The notes under the pieces: model-generated | What the model saw: the letters and a program-made list of their open reading frames with translations, nothing else | Told to the model about the DNA's origin: nothing | Databases searched by the model: none | Source: an uncultured Planctomycetales bacterium | GTDB lineage: Bacteria; Planctomycetota; Planctomycetia; Pirellulales; Thermoguttaceae | NCBI GenBank assembly: GCA_937889015.1 | Contig: CALARR010000223.1 | Coordinates: forward strand, 55,644-119,643 | DNA: 64,000 nt | Direction: 5' to 3' | Made by a program: the position numbers and the translations under genes | In this document: positions 51,369 to 61,173 of the stretch, piece by piece | How the letters are laid out: every line of letters starts with the position of its first letter | Position numbering within the stretch: position 1 is the first letter of the stretch

Positions 51369-52421
51369 TCAGGGAATGACGGCGGCGGCACCGACCACCG
51401 CACCGGCCTGGAATAGTCCGGCACGCACGCTCAACGGCAAGGGGTCGAGCATGTAAGGGGCGCAACTGCCAGGCCGATAATAGCCCAGGCTATACATGCA
51501 CTCGCTGGGCGGGTTGAGGCCCATCGAGTAGGGCAAGATCGGCACGCACACGAAGAAGTGTCCCAGCGAAAGGACTGGCTGCAGGTAGGGGCCCCAAGAG
51601 TGCCCATAGCGTTCCAGTTGATAGTCCTCAAAGTAGGTCGGCTTGTGGCACAGGCAGGAGGCCTTCCAGTTATAGTTCATGGGGGCCCAACTTCGCCCCT
51701 GGAACTCCTTGGCTCGGAGCACGCATTCCGGCGGGAGCCTTCCGTCCTCAGGCTTGATGGCATTGGTGATCTTGGAGATCGGCTTGAGGTCTTCCGGCTT
51801 GGGGCAATCGGAGCGGAGTTCCTGATGGACCGCGGCCAATTCCTGATCCAAGGTGCGGCTGGGTGTTTCGTCGTTTTTGACGCCCTGCGACTTGCGGGGC
51901 GTTTGTGACACGGCGTGCAGTGCTGGCGAGGACGGGCCTTCGCCGGACGCGGAAAGGCCAGTCGGCGGGAAGTCGGGCAAAATCTCGACCGGCATGGGAT
52001 CGCGATTCACCTGGCGCGTGGGGACCTCGCCCAGTTGCCGCACGGGGAAAGTGGCCTCAAGGGCCTTCTTCTTTGAGTCCCCGAAGGGATCGCTGAAGGG
52101 ATCGTTGGCGGCCGGCTGTTGGTGCGCGGTGGCCACGACCTGCGTGTCATCGGTCCCTTTCTGAGGACGATACGGCAGCCACTTGAGCGACATGCCGGCA
52201 GAGGACGTGGTGTAGTTCGCAGCCTGGATTGCCGGCTGGGTCGAGTCGCGATCGAGGGTGGCGGCGGCCATGCCCGATGTCAGGCCCCAGGCTGCCAGAC
52301 CGCAGACCACGAGGGTTAATGAGGGGCGCACGAAGGGCAAGCGTGCAACCGCGTTAGGAGCCTTCGCCAGAGGCGTACTCCATGCTGTAATTCGGCGCTT
52401 CCTGCGTAATCGAAATGTCAT
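51369..52421 (-). CDS. Conserved planctomycete secreted protein with a Cys/Tyr-rich C-terminus
   Basis: About 350 residues from the ATG at 52421, which overlaps the 3' end of guaB by 68 bases. A later GTG or TTG start would avoid the overlap and leave the signal peptide (SLTLVVCGLAAWGLTSGMAA) intact. The middle is poorly ordered. The last 130 residues, with RSWAPMNYNWKASCLCHKP, YFEDYQLERYGHSWGPY, GHFFVCVPILPYSMGLNPP and CMYSLGYYRPGSCAPYMLDPL, have the look of a strongly conserved planctomycete-specific domain. Function unknown. Confidence 0.75.
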   Translation of the reverse strand: MTFRLRRKRRITAWSTPLAKAPNAVARLPFVRPSLTLVVCGLAAWGLTSGMAAATLDRDSTQPAIQAANYTTSSAGMSLKWLPYRPQKGTDDTQVVATAHQQPAANDPFSDPFGDSKKKALEATFPVRQLGEVPTRQVNRDPMPVEILPDFPPTGLSASGEGPSSPALHAVSQTPRKSQGVKNDETPSRTLDQELAAVHQELRSDCPKPEDLKPISKITNAIKPEDGRLPPECVLRAKEFQGRSWAPMNYNWKASCLCHKPTYFEDYQLERYGHSWGPYLQPVLSLGHFFVCVPILPYSMGLNPPSECMYSLGYYRPGSCAPYMLDPLPLSVRAGLFQAGAVVGAAAVIP

Positions 52422-53835
52422 GAGGATGGCTCTCCCGCACACTGGCTGGCGTGACTCGAATGAATCGCGTTTGCGTCCGCAGTTCTTCGATGGTCCGGGT
52501 TCCGCAATAGCCCATCCCCGCTCGCAACCCCCCGACGAGCTGGTAGATGAACGGTCCCAACGAACCTTTGAAGGGGACACGGCCTTCCACACCTTCAGGG
52601 ACCAGCTTATTCGGCGAGTTGCTCTTGGACTGCCGATAGCGTTCGCTGGAGCCCTGAACCATGGCCCCCAGAGAGCCCATACCGCGGTAGACCTTGAAGG
52701 TCCGCCCCTGATACAGGATCTGGGTGCCCGGACTCTCGGTCAAACCTGCGAGCAGTCCGCCCATCATGACGACGTGGGCCCCGGCGGCGATCGCTTTGGT
52801 GATGTCGCCGGAGTAACGGATACCGCCATCGGCGATGATGGGGGTGGCTGTGGCCTCCGCCGCCTGAACCGCCTCGCTGATCGCCGAGATTTGGGGAACC
52901 CCAACCCCGGAGATCACGCGAGTGGTGCAGATCGAGCCAGGGCCGATGCCGATCTTCACGGCGTCAGCTCCAGCGTCGATCAAGGCTTTGCAGCCTTCGG
53001 CAGTTGCCACGTTACCAGCCACCACGTCGATGTCCCACTGCTTCTTGATAGTACGAACCGTCTCGATCACGTTGGCCGAGTGCCCGTGGGCACTGTCGAC
53101 GACGATCAGGTCGACCCCCTTCTTAAGGAGGCTTTCGACGCGATCGTAGTCATGGACTCCGACGGCCGCCCCCGCCCTTAGCCTGCCTTGTGCATCTTTG
53201 CAGGCGTCGGGATAGCGACGCATCATGTCGATGTCCTTGATCGTGATAAGGCCGATCAGTGTAAAATCTTCGTCAACCAGCAAAAGCTTCTCCACCTTTT
53301 TTGCCATTAAAATCTTCTCAGCTTCCTCAAGCGTTACGATCCCCTTGGCCGTAACCAAATTCTCTTTGGTCATGACTTCGCCAATGGGGAGTTCCCAGTT
53401 CTCCAGGAATCGCAGGTCGCGGCGCGTGAGGATTCCTTCCAGTCGACCGTCAGCACGAGTGATAGGCAGGCCGGAGACATTGTGTTGTTGCATCAACTCG
53501 CGCGCTCGGCCCACGGTTTCATGCGGCCCGAGCGTCGCCGGATTGAAGATGATGCCGTTGGCGCTGCGCTTGACCTTCTCCACCTCCTCGGTCTGGCGGT
53601 CGACGGACATGTTCTTGTGAATCACGCCGATCCCCCCAACTTGGGCAAGGGCGATGGCCATTTCGCTCTCGGTCACGGTATCCATGGGAGAGCTGAGGAT
53701 GGGGATATTGAGGCTAATTCGGGCCGTGAGTCGGGTGCGGACGTCGACGGCCGAGGGCAAGACCTCGCTGTAGCGGGGTTCGAGCAGGACGTCATCGAAG
53801 GTAATGCCTTGGTAGCTGGTTAGAAGCTCGCGCAT
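52354..53835 (-). CDS. guaB: Inosine-5'-monophosphate dehydrogenase
   Basis: GuaB oxidises IMP to XMP. The catalytic Cys is in KIGIGPGSICTTRVISG (about 300-316). A CBS pair lies at about 95-210 (VSGLPITRADGRLEGILTRRDLRF, LLLVDEDFTLIGLITIKDI). The start is the ATG at 53835 (RELLTSYQGITFDDVLLEPRYSEVLPS), giving the normal 493-residue length, preceded by AGAGGA. The frame is open further upstream to 54120 but that part is not family-like. Its 3' end overlaps the start of the conserved unknown gene. Confidence 0.97.
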   Translation of the reverse strand: MRELLTSYQGITFDDVLLEPRYSEVLPSAVDVRTRLTARISLNIPILSSPMDTVTESEMAIALAQVGGIGVIHKNMSVDRQTEEVEKVKRSANGIIFNPATLGPHETVGRARELMQQHNVSGLPITRADGRLEGILTRRDLRFLENWELPIGEVMTKENLVTAKGIVTLEEAEKILMAKKVEKLLLVDEDFTLIGLITIKDIDMMRRYPDACKDAQGRLRAGAAVGVHDYDRVESLLKKGVDLIVVDSAHGHSANVIETVRTIKKQWDIDVVAGNVATAEGCKALIDAGADAVKIGIGPGSICTTRVISGVGVPQISAISEAVQAAEATATPIIADGGIRYSGDITKAIAAGAHVVMMGGLLAGLTESPGTQILYQGRTFKVYRGMGSLGAMVQGSSERYRQSKSNSPNKLVPEGVEGRVPFKGSLGPFIYQLVGGLRAGMGYCGTRTIEELRTQTRFIRVTPASVRESHPHDISITQEAPNYSMEYASGEGS

Positions 53836-54154
53836 GCCATCAGGTCCTCTGCTGGTGGAATGAAGAATCTTGTCATTATGCTTATTTCGCGGACCAATGC
53901 AATCAACCGTGGGCCTGGGTAGCGTGGGGAATCGCAGCCAGACGATGGGCAACCGCGCCGTCATTGTACGCGGTTGGTTCGGTCGCTCCCCCCAGGCGCG
54001 GGTCTGGAGTACGCGTTTGAGGCGGGTTGTAGGCCGCAGCCACTGAATACGAGCAGAAGGCTCGCGCGTGCCGGAAGGACGTCGGCAGGCATGGCGGTTA
54101 CGCCTGTTTGGCAGGCGCAACGTCTGTAGCGCCGGCTCTGTGCGGTCTGCCGCG
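53836..54154. other. Intergenic region upstream of guaB
   Basis: 319 bases without a gene, between two minus-strand genes. On the minus strand, CATAAT (plus-strand 53875-53880, ATTATG) is a candidate -10 element about 40 bases before the guaB ATG, with a weak TTGCAT -35. No terminator for the 54155-55828 gene's upstream neighbours is evident. Confidence 0.35.
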
Positions 54155-55828
54155 TCAGCGACTGTAGACGAGGCCCAAGCCGAGCGTATTGTTCATCGCC
54201 AGAGGGGCAACGACAAAGGTCCGCTGATGATGGTCCGTCAGGTCGACCGCTTCACAGGCCAGGACGGCAAACCACCAGCCCAGCAGGCTTTGCGACAGAT
54301 AGTGGCTGTCGTCGTTGACGCGCGTCCAGGCACTCAGGCTGGACAGCCCGAAGATGGCTGCCTTGACCCAGAAGCCTTCGGCCATCATTGAGGCCTGGAT
54401 GAAGGGGACTGATCCGAGGAAGGCCTGGCCGCTGACAGCGGCATCACCGTTGAAGAGTCGCCAGTGCGAACCGGTGCTGTCCTCGTTCGGGCCGGTAGCG
54501 CCTAGACCAAACTGGAGTGCCAGGACCAAGGGAGCGCCGACCAAGTAGCTTCGTACGCAGCGGTCGCCCCAGCGGCCGACCGTGGTTCCGCAGCCGTCGT
54601 GGAAGTACGGACCGAGCCACGACGCGGCCAGGACCACGGGCACGGCATACCAACCATTGCCGAAGGGACGAAAGAAGTCGGCCAGGTCATCGCTGGTGAC
54701 ATTGCGGACACGATCTCGGTACCAATCCTGGATCTTCTGGTCCCACTCGGTATTGGCCAGAACGGCTGCTCCACCCAGTCCGAGGATCGCCATCGTCAGG
54801 CTGGAGGGCGAGTACATGTGGCGCCAGTCGTAGTACTGGTTGCTCAAGAACTCCTGGTTCTGCGGAGAATGCCACCAGCGATGTAGGCACTCGCAGCCCT
54901 GGAAGCGGTGGCAGCCACAGCGGCCATGATGGCCAAAGATTGAGTCGCAGCCCAACTCGCTGTCTTGCAGACCGCCCAGCGGGCCGTCCTCGTGGGGTGG
55001 CGGATCTGTGACTTCCCAGTCGGTATGGAAAGAGCGTCCGGAGATAGTGGCCCATTCCGCATCGGTCGTGGCGATCGAACCACCGGTTCCCGAGGATTCG
55101 CTGAGCCATTGGGGCGACTGTGCCCGACAGACGCGATATTCAAAAGGGCCGCCAGACGGCCCTCCTGTGGCCGCCGAACGACGCGGATTGTAGCCGTCGA
55201 CTGGCACGGGATTACCAACTCCGGAGAAGCGACCCACGACGTGGTCGAGGAAGCGTTGCTCCAGATCGGTGTCGCGCCCGCGTGGAATCCACTGTGATGC
55301 ATCTTTGACCGGCGCTTCGGGATTCACGACCCGCGTGAGCGACGAGTCGTAGCGGAATGTCGCCGCGCCGGCGGTGGAGTTGATCGGGCGCGGCAAGTCT
55401 TCCAGTTCCTTTTGGGCGAGGATTTCGATCCAGTAGCCCCCTTGCGCCGGAGTGACGCGGGCCAATACGCGGCGGCGAATGGTCTGCAGCGTGCTTTCGA
55501 GCTTCTCGTACGGGCTTGCCGAATCGTGTCGCCAGGGTTCCAGGATCGTCGAGCCCAACTCGTAATAGGTCTCCAACCGACCTTCGGTAATCGTATCACC
55601 GTAGGCGCGCACGGGCTCTTCGTGCTGGATTCGGAATTCGTCGTCGATCACATCGACCACGGTCTCCCAGATGCGCTGGTGATCGGCGCATGCCACAAAC
55701 AGGGGGTTGGGGTGTGCCGTACGCACGACCATCGTCCCGGTGCATGGGGCCTGCCAATAGGGTGCGGGGGCGCAGCCGCACAGCAGAGCCAAGCAACCGA
55801 AGGCGATAGTGGCGGAGATCCGCATCAT
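54155..55828 (-). CDS. Lipoprotein with a C-terminal PAP2-like domain
   Basis: A 557-residue protein. The N-terminal lipoprotein signal ends in ALLCGC (about C19). Residues 45-200 form an unrecognised domain (ADHQRIWETVVDVIDDEFRIQHEEPVRAYGD). The C-terminal 250 residues have hydrophobic helices and a PAP2-phosphatase-like order: GSHWRLFNGDAAVSGQAFLGSVPFI and then AWTRVNDDSHYLSQSLLGWW, corresponding to the PSGH and SRV-x5-H-x3-D motifs. The PSGH histidine is Gln here (VSGQ) and the final Asp is Gln/Ser. So the fold is plausible but phosphatase activity is doubtful. An Arg/Gly-rich patch lies between the two parts. Confidence 0.7.
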   Translation of the reverse strand: MMRISATIAFGCLALLCGCAPAPYWQAPCTGTMVVRTAHPNPLFVACADHQRIWETVVDVIDDEFRIQHEEPVRAYGDTITEGRLETYYELGSTILEPWRHDSASPYEKLESTLQTIRRRVLARVTPAQGGYWIEILAQKELEDLPRPINSTAGAATFRYDSSLTRVVNPEAPVKDASQWIPRGRDTDLEQRFLDHVVGRFSGVGNPVPVDGYNPRRSAATGGPSGGPFEYRVCRAQSPQWLSESSGTGGSIATTDAEWATISGRSFHTDWEVTDPPPHEDGPLGGLQDSELGCDSIFGHHGRCGCHRFQGCECLHRWWHSPQNQEFLSNQYYDWRHMYSPSSLTMAILGLGGAAVLANTEWDQKIQDWYRDRVRNVTSDDLADFFRPFGNGWYAVPVVLAASWLGPYFHDGCGTTVGRWGDRCVRSYLVGAPLVLALQFGLGATGPNEDSTGSHWRLFNGDAAVSGQAFLGSVPFIQASMMAEGFWVKAAIFGLSSLSAWTRVNDDSHYLSQSLLGWWFAVLACEAVDLTDHHQRTFVVAPLAMNNTLGLGLVYSR

Positions 55829-56275
55829 GCGTCGTGGATCAGGGAGTCGGTCGTGAATCGTCCCGCCTTGTCTTCAGGAAAGCGGATGCACCCCGACATG
55901 GGCGTCTACGACAGGAGACCGAACGCCCGCTTGCGGTGCTCGTTTGAGGACCCATGGGGCGGCAGTTTCCCAGGAACCATGCCAGCTAGCAAGGTCAAAA
56001 TCAACACGGGTCGGAGTGAGTGAGGGGATGATTGACGGTGGGATAGGGGTGATGGGCGAGATGCAGGACGCGTGGGCGAGGGGCTTTGGTCGCAGGCCAA
56101 GAGCAGTTAGCCAGCACGCCCTGCCCATCGATCCACCGCCGGCACCAAGTGAGGGACGATGTTGCGAGGCTACGCTGGCGTTTTTCTGGCGGGGGGGTAT
56201 ATTCACGTATTGAATCGATTGAGCGTTCTGGACCGTCTCGTCTTTCCGTTTTCCCCCCACTTCGGTTGGCTCACC
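55829..56275. other. Intergenic region between the PAP2-like gene and the FAD oxidoreductase
   Basis: 447 bases, divergent. Short open frames are present but none has a family match, a good start or a ribosome-binding site. A GGGGGGGTATATT stretch (about 56190-56202) could be a -10 for the FAD oxidoreductase; the -35 is not clear. Confidence 0.35.
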
Positions 56276-57757
56276 ATGACACGCCCCTCAACGAATCGTA
56301 CCCATCTTGCGGACACAGAGAATCGACGGCGCTTCTTGCGCACGGCGCTAGCCGGCACGGGAGTGGCGCTGGCCGTTCCGCAATGGACGCATGGCGGCCA
56401 GGCGGTTTCCTCGGCGGGGACTGCGGGCCAGCGATTTGTCGAACCCGTGCAAGACTTGCCGCTCTGCGAAGATGCGGATGTGATTGTCTGCGGTGGTGGC
56501 CCGGCGGGCATCGCGGCCGCTTTGACGGCGGCGCGCGCGGGAGCGCGAACGCGGCTGTTCGAAGTCAATGGATGCTTGGGTGGGGTCTGGACCGCCGGGC
56601 TGCTGACGTTCATTTTTGATTTCGACAAGCCGGGGCTGTCGCGCGAACTGCGTGACCGGTTGGAGGATCGCGGGGCGCGGCGTTGCCAGGTGCCGGACCA
56701 GTTCGTTTACGAACCCGAGGAGATGAAGTTGCTGGTCGAGGACCTGTGCGTCGAGGCGCACGTGAAGTTCCAACTGCACACGCGCGTGGCCGCCGCCTAT
56801 TGCGACCAGCGGCGTCTGCGCACCGTGGTGACCGAGTCCAAGTCGGGCCGCGAGGCCTGGCGAGCCCCCGTCTTCATCGATGCCACGGGCGACGGCGACC
56901 TGGGGGCCCAGGCTGGATGTGGCTGGGATATCGGCCATGGCGGGGCCGAGTGCCCGTGCCAGCCGTTGACGCTCAACGCCCTGGCTGCCGTGCGCGACGC
57001 CGACGCCCTGAAGGACTTCATCTCCTTCTATCACGTCATGGACGCATCCGACCGCAAGGGCAAGTGGGCCCATCATCGGAAGGCCACGACCGGCCTGCTG
57101 GCCGAGATCCGCCGGGCTGGGATCGATCCGTCCTACGGGCATCCGACCCTGTTCCAGGTGCGCGACAACCTGCTGATGGTCATGGTCAATCACGAATACA
57201 ACGTCAAGGCCTTCGACGCCGCGGCTCTCAGCGAGGCAACGGTCCGCGCGCGGGCCGAGGTGTTCCAGATCGTCCGCGCCTTGGCCAAACTGGGCGGCCC
57301 CTGGGCCGGCATGCAGGTCGCGGCCACGGCTGAGCAGATCGGGATTCGTGACGGACGCCGGATTCATGGCCGCTACACCCTGACCCGGGAAGATCTGGCC
57401 GGCGGCCGGCACGAGGACGCGGTGACGCGTGCTACGTTCGGCGTGGATATTCACGCGACAGATCGTGAGACCAACAAGACGACACCCATCTCGCACGGAG
57501 ATGTGAAGTTCAGGCCGTACGACATTCCGTTGCGTGCGTTGATCGCCAAGGACGTGGACGGGCTGCTGATGGCCGGACGGTGCATCAGCGGCGATTTCCT
57601 GGCGCATGCCAGCTATCGGGTCACCGGCAACTCGGTCGCCACGGGCGAGGCGGCCGCCGCCGTAGCGGTGCTGGCCGCGCAGAGCAACCGCCTGCCACAT
57701 GAAGTCACCTGGAAGGAGGCCGCCGCGCTGTTGGAGAAGGTCAGGCAGCGGGCGTAG
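56276..57757 (+). CDS. Tat-exported FAD-dependent oxidoreductase (pfam12831 type)
   Basis: A 493-residue protein. A Tat signal (NRRRFLRTALAGTGVALAVP, about residues 17-36) precedes the FAD motif DVIVCGGGPAGIAAALTAARAG. TGDGDLGAQAGCGWDIGHG and LLMAGRCISGDFLAHASYRVTGNSVATGEAAA complete the fold. This FAD-dependent oxidoreductase family is abundant in planctomycetes and may act on sugars, but no substrate is established. The ATG at 56276 gives the Tat signal in the proper place. It is followed by a convergent sulfatase gene. Confidence 0.88.
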   Translation: MTRPSTNRTHLADTENRRRFLRTALAGTGVALAVPQWTHGGQAVSSAGTAGQRFVEPVQDLPLCEDADVIVCGGGPAGIAAALTAARAGARTRLFEVNGCLGGVWTAGLLTFIFDFDKPGLSRELRDRLEDRGARRCQVPDQFVYEPEEMKLLVEDLCVEAHVKFQLHTRVAAAYCDQRRLRTVVTESKSGREAWRAPVFIDATGDGDLGAQAGCGWDIGHGGAECPCQPLTLNALAAVRDADALKDFISFYHVMDASDRKGKWAHHRKATTGLLAEIRRAGIDPSYGHPTLFQVRDNLLMVMVNHEYNVKAFDAAALSEATVRARAEVFQIVRALAKLGGPWAGMQVAATAEQIGIRDGRRIHGRYTLTREDLAGGRHEDAVTRATFGVDIHATDRETNKTTPISHGDVKFRPYDIPLRALIAKDVDGLLMAGRCISGDFLAHASYRVTGNSVATGEAAAAVAVLAAQSNRLPHEVTWKEAAALLEKVRQRA

Positions 57758-57879
57758 GCCGGGCGACGCAGAAGACGCGCAGCGGGCTGGTGCGTGTCGC
57801 ACACACGTGTAGCGTTCCCGGCGGCGTGTCGCCACCGTTCCGAAGGCGAAAAAGCCGCTACAGGTGTCTGGAACGCGCT

Positions 57880-59457
57880 CTAGTCGAGCGGAGCCTTCTC
57901 GAAGTCGGTTTCGTTGACCCAGCCGGCCTTCATCTGCTCGCCGTTCATATAGCGCTGGTAGAAGTCGCGCTGTGCGGGATGGGCATAGGGCTCAGCCTCG
58001 AACAGGCCGCCGTTGCCAAACATTCGCGGATCCTGCTGCGATTTGAGCTCTTCGAACAGCCGCTTCTTGAGTTCCTCCTTACGCTGCTGGTGCTGAGGGA
58101 CGGCGGCCAGGTTTTGCAGGCAATCGGGGTCGCTTTTCAAGTCGTATAACTCCTCGGCCACGCGTCGGCCAAAGCACATCGGCCAGAATCGGTCGGCAGG
58201 ATCCTTGCGATGCGCATCGAGGATGAATGTCTTGGTGGGGCTGCCGTCGGTGTTGAGGTAGCCTGTCTCCGGATTGCCCACCGGCCAGCGCGTGGGTTCG
58301 AAGTTGTGCAGATACATCCATCCGTCGGTGACAAGGCTGCGGATGGGATAGCCCCAGTCGTGCGGCCGGCCTGTATCGTGGCGTTCCTGGCCCAACAGGA
58401 CGTGGTCGCGCGCGGGGACGACGCGGCCGGCCTTGGGCGAGCGGAAGATCTCGGTAAGGCTGCGTCCGGCAGCGGGGGCCATTCCGGTGGTCTCCCACTT
58501 CACGCCTGCCAGATCGACGAAAGTTGGGGCAAAGTCGATGAAACTGACGAAGTCGTCGACGACGCGGCCAGGCTCGCGGATGCCGCGAGGCCACATGGCG
58601 GCCAGCGGCATGTGATTGGAGATTTCGTACTCGTTGCCCTTGGCCCGAGGGAAGGGCATGCCATTGTCGGACGTCACCAGCACCAGCGTGTTGTCCAGTT
58701 GTCCCCGCTTCTGCAGTTCATCGAGCATGCGTCCCAGGTGGCGGTCGAAATGCTCCACTTCGAAGGCGTAGTCCAGCATATCGTTGCGCACGATTTCGTT
58801 GTCTGGCCAGTAGCCGGGCACACGGTCCACTTCGGCCAGGGTCTTGCCGCCCTTGGCAGCGCCGCTGCCGTATTCGTAGGCGCGATGCGGTTCGACGCTG
58901 CCGTACCAGAAGCACCAGGGCTGGCCGTTTGGGGCGGCGTCGAGAAAGTCGACGAAGTTGGCGGCGTAGTCGTTCTTGGTGATGCCCGAGGCGGGCGGCG
59001 GCGTCGTGCGGCGGTTGAAGGGTTGGCCGGCCATCGCGCGCGGCTTGCCCTGTTCGTCGTTGGCCACGCCCGGCGCCCAGCCTTTGGCCGTCATGCCGAC
59101 GAAGTAATTGTGCGCGGACAGGGCTTCGGCGTAGGTCTTGAACTCGGGTGGAAAGAAGCAGATGTGATTGCAGGCCGCTTTGAGTTGCCACGAATTACGA
59201 CCAGTGAGGATGCAGGCACGCGAGGGGGCGCACTTGGCGTTGGGTGTGTAGGCGTTGGTGAACAGGATGCCCTCTCGTGCCACGCGGTCAAACGCCGGCG
59301 TGCGGATCCATTTGCAGCCATAGGCGCTGGCGTGGCCATAGCTCCAGTCATCGGCGATGGCGAAGAGGATGTTCGGCCGTGCGGGGGATGGGTCGGCAGC
59401 CGAGGTGCGGTGAACGAACGGGACAAGCAAGATCACGAGGGGCAGGAGAGATCTCAT
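57880..59457 (-). CDS. Secreted sulfatase (second copy)
   Basis: A 525-residue type I sulfatase with signal peptide (LLPLVILLVPFVHRTSA). The metal-binding start AIADDWSYGHASAYG has the usual DD. The formylglycine site is C76 in CAPSRACILTGRN. Family segments LVTSDNGMPFPRAKGNEYE and VDLAGVKWETTGMAPAAGRSL follow. It differs clearly from the sulfatase at 34959-36434 in motif details (CAPSR vs CTPSR, DD vs DN), so the two likely have different substrates. It converges with the FAD oxidoreductase gene. Confidence 0.92.
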   Translation of the reverse strand: MRSLLPLVILLVPFVHRTSAADPSPARPNILFAIADDWSYGHASAYGCKWIRTPAFDRVAREGILFTNAYTPNAKCAPSRACILTGRNSWQLKAACNHICFFPPEFKTYAEALSAHNYFVGMTAKGWAPGVANDEQGKPRAMAGQPFNRRTTPPPASGITKNDYAANFVDFLDAAPNGQPWCFWYGSVEPHRAYEYGSGAAKGGKTLAEVDRVPGYWPDNEIVRNDMLDYAFEVEHFDRHLGRMLDELQKRGQLDNTLVLVTSDNGMPFPRAKGNEYEISNHMPLAAMWPRGIREPGRVVDDFVSFIDFAPTFVDLAGVKWETTGMAPAAGRSLTEIFRSPKAGRVVPARDHVLLGQERHDTGRPHDWGYPIRSLVTDGWMYLHNFEPTRWPVGNPETGYLNTDGSPTKTFILDAHRKDPADRFWPMCFGRRVAEELYDLKSDPDCLQNLAAVPQHQQRKEELKKRLFEELKSQQDPRMFGNGGLFEAEPYAHPAQRDFYQRYMNGEQMKAGWVNETDFEKAPLD

Positions 59458-59581
59458 GGCGTTCAGTCCGGGAGAAGAGCGGGACGCGGTCCACACGTCA
59501 GGGTATTGGTGAGGAGGACGAGGGTCAAGGGCTCGATGAGAGGCAAAACGGGGAGTCTTCGGAGGTGCGGTCGGGCAGGGC

Positions 59582-59616
59582 GCAAAAAGAACAGCGCGGC
59601 CGTGGGGCCGCGCTGT
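59582..59616 (-). terminator. Intrinsic terminator of eno
   Basis: A perfect 11-bp stem ACAGCGCGGCC/GGCCGCGCTGT (59591-59601, 59606-59616) with a 4-base loop. Read on the minus strand it is followed by TCTTTTTGC. It lies 34 bases past the eno stop. Confidence 0.85.
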
Positions 59617-59649
59617 CTTGATCGTCGCCGGGGGTTCCACTGAGGACGG

Positions 59650-60933
59650 TTACTTCTTCAGCGGGAACAGGGGGCCACCGTAGAGGGCTGCGTCGCCAAG
59701 CATCTCTTCGATCCGCAGGAGTTGGTTGTACTTAGCCATGCGGTCGGTGCGGGAAGCCGAGCCGGTCTTGATCTGGCCGGTGCCCAGAGCCACGGCCAGG
59801 TCGGCGATCGTCGAGTCCTCGGTTTCGCCACTGCGATGGCTGCTGATGCTGGTGTAGCCATTGCGGTGAGCCAGGTGGATGGCCTCGATCGTTTCGGTGA
59901 GGGTACCGATCTGGTTGACCTTGATGAGGATGCTGTTGGCCACGCCGGCTTCGATACCGCGCTGGAGCCGCTGGGTGTTGGTCACGAACAGGTCGTCGCC
60001 GACCAACTGGATTTTGCTGCCGAGGCTGTCGGTGAGCATCTTCCAGCCGTCCCAGTCGTCTTCCGAGCAACCGTCTTCGATGGAGCAGATGGGGTACTTC
60101 TCGGCCCAACTGGCCAGGAGATCCACCATGGCCTTGGCCGGCAACTGCTTGCCGTCCATGGTGTAGGTCTTCTTCTCGGCGTTGTAGAGTTCGGTAGCGG
60201 CGACGTCCAAGGCGATGTAGACCTGCTTGCCCAACTCGTAGCCGGCCTTGCCGACGGCCTCGACGATCACGTCCAGGGCTTCGGCGTTGCTCTTGAGGTC
60301 GGGAGCAAAGCCGCCTTCGTCGCCGACGTTGGTGGCCAGTTTCTTGCCGGAGAGGACTTTCTTGAGATTGTGGAAGACTTCGCAGCCGCAGCGGATGGCG
60401 TCGCTGAAGCATTCGAAGCCCAAAGGCATGACCATGAATTCCTGAACGTCGACGGCGTTGTCAGCGTGCTGGCCGCCGTTGATGATGTTCATCATGGGGG
60501 CCGGCAGCAACCGGGCGCCCACGCCACCCAGGTAGCGGAACAAGGGGACGCCTGAGTAATTGGCCGCCGCCTTGGCTGCGGCCAGCGATACGCCGAGAAT
60601 CGCGTTGGCGCCGAGGTTCTTCTTGTTTTCGGTGCCGTCCAATTCGATCATCTGGTAATCCAGAGCCGTCTGGTCGAGGGCGTCCATCCCGCACAACTCG
60701 TCGGCCAGCTTCTCGTTCACATTCTGGACGGCCTGGAGCACGCCACGGCCCAAGAACTTGGACTTGTCGCCGTCGCGGAGTTCCCAAGCTTCGTGGACGC
60801 CGGTGCTGGCGCCACTGGGCACTGCGGCCCGGCCGAAGCTGCCGTCGGCCAATTGAACGTCAACCTCGACGGTCGGGTTTCCACGGCTGTCGAGGATCTG
60901 TCGGGCATGGATGTCAACAATGGTCGAACTCAT
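59650..60933 (-). CDS. eno: Enolase
   Basis: Enolase interconverts 2-phosphoglycerate and phosphoenolpyruvate. The 427-residue product has IVDIHARQILDSRGNPTVEVDV at the N-terminus, AVPSGASTGVHEA, and ICSIEDGCSEDDWDGW with metal ligands. It ends with the family signature ILIKVNQIGTLTETIEA and SHRSGETEDSTIADLAV. The ATG at 60933 is canonical. Its terminator lies just downstream. Confidence 0.97.
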   Translation of the reverse strand: MSSTIVDIHARQILDSRGNPTVEVDVQLADGSFGRAAVPSGASTGVHEAWELRDGDKSKFLGRGVLQAVQNVNEKLADELCGMDALDQTALDYQMIELDGTENKKNLGANAILGVSLAAAKAAANYSGVPLFRYLGGVGARLLPAPMMNIINGGQHADNAVDVQEFMVMPLGFECFSDAIRCGCEVFHNLKKVLSGKKLATNVGDEGGFAPDLKSNAEALDVIVEAVGKAGYELGKQVYIALDVAATELYNAEKKTYTMDGKQLPAKAMVDLLASWAEKYPICSIEDGCSEDDWDGWKMLTDSLGSKIQLVGDDLFVTNTQRLQRGIEAGVANSILIKVNQIGTLTETIEAIHLAHRNGYTSISSHRSGETEDSTIADLAVALGTGQIKTGSASRTDRMAKYNQLLRIEEMLGDAALYGGPLFPLKK

Positions 60934-61173
60934 GGTCGTGTCTCGTCTTTCCACGGGATGGGGGTAAGGATCCGGATTGCGGCAAGACCGCGATGTGGAC
61001 GATTGGGCCACCTGAAGGCAGACGGCCGAGATCGTCCCCTTGGGGATTTCCCAGAAGGGCTCATTTTGCACCATGTGGCCCCGTTTGCCTAGCGGGGGGG
61101 CACGCGCGCACGGCAGCCTGGCAGCCGCGGTGTGGGGGGCGACACCTTCTCAGCGCGTCGGCGGCGCGGTAGC

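Noticed and set aside
55944..56213. Open frame of about 89 codons before the FAD oxidoreductase.
   Set aside because: No recognisable family, poor start context and Arg/Ala-rich composition typical of spurious frames in GC-rich DNA.
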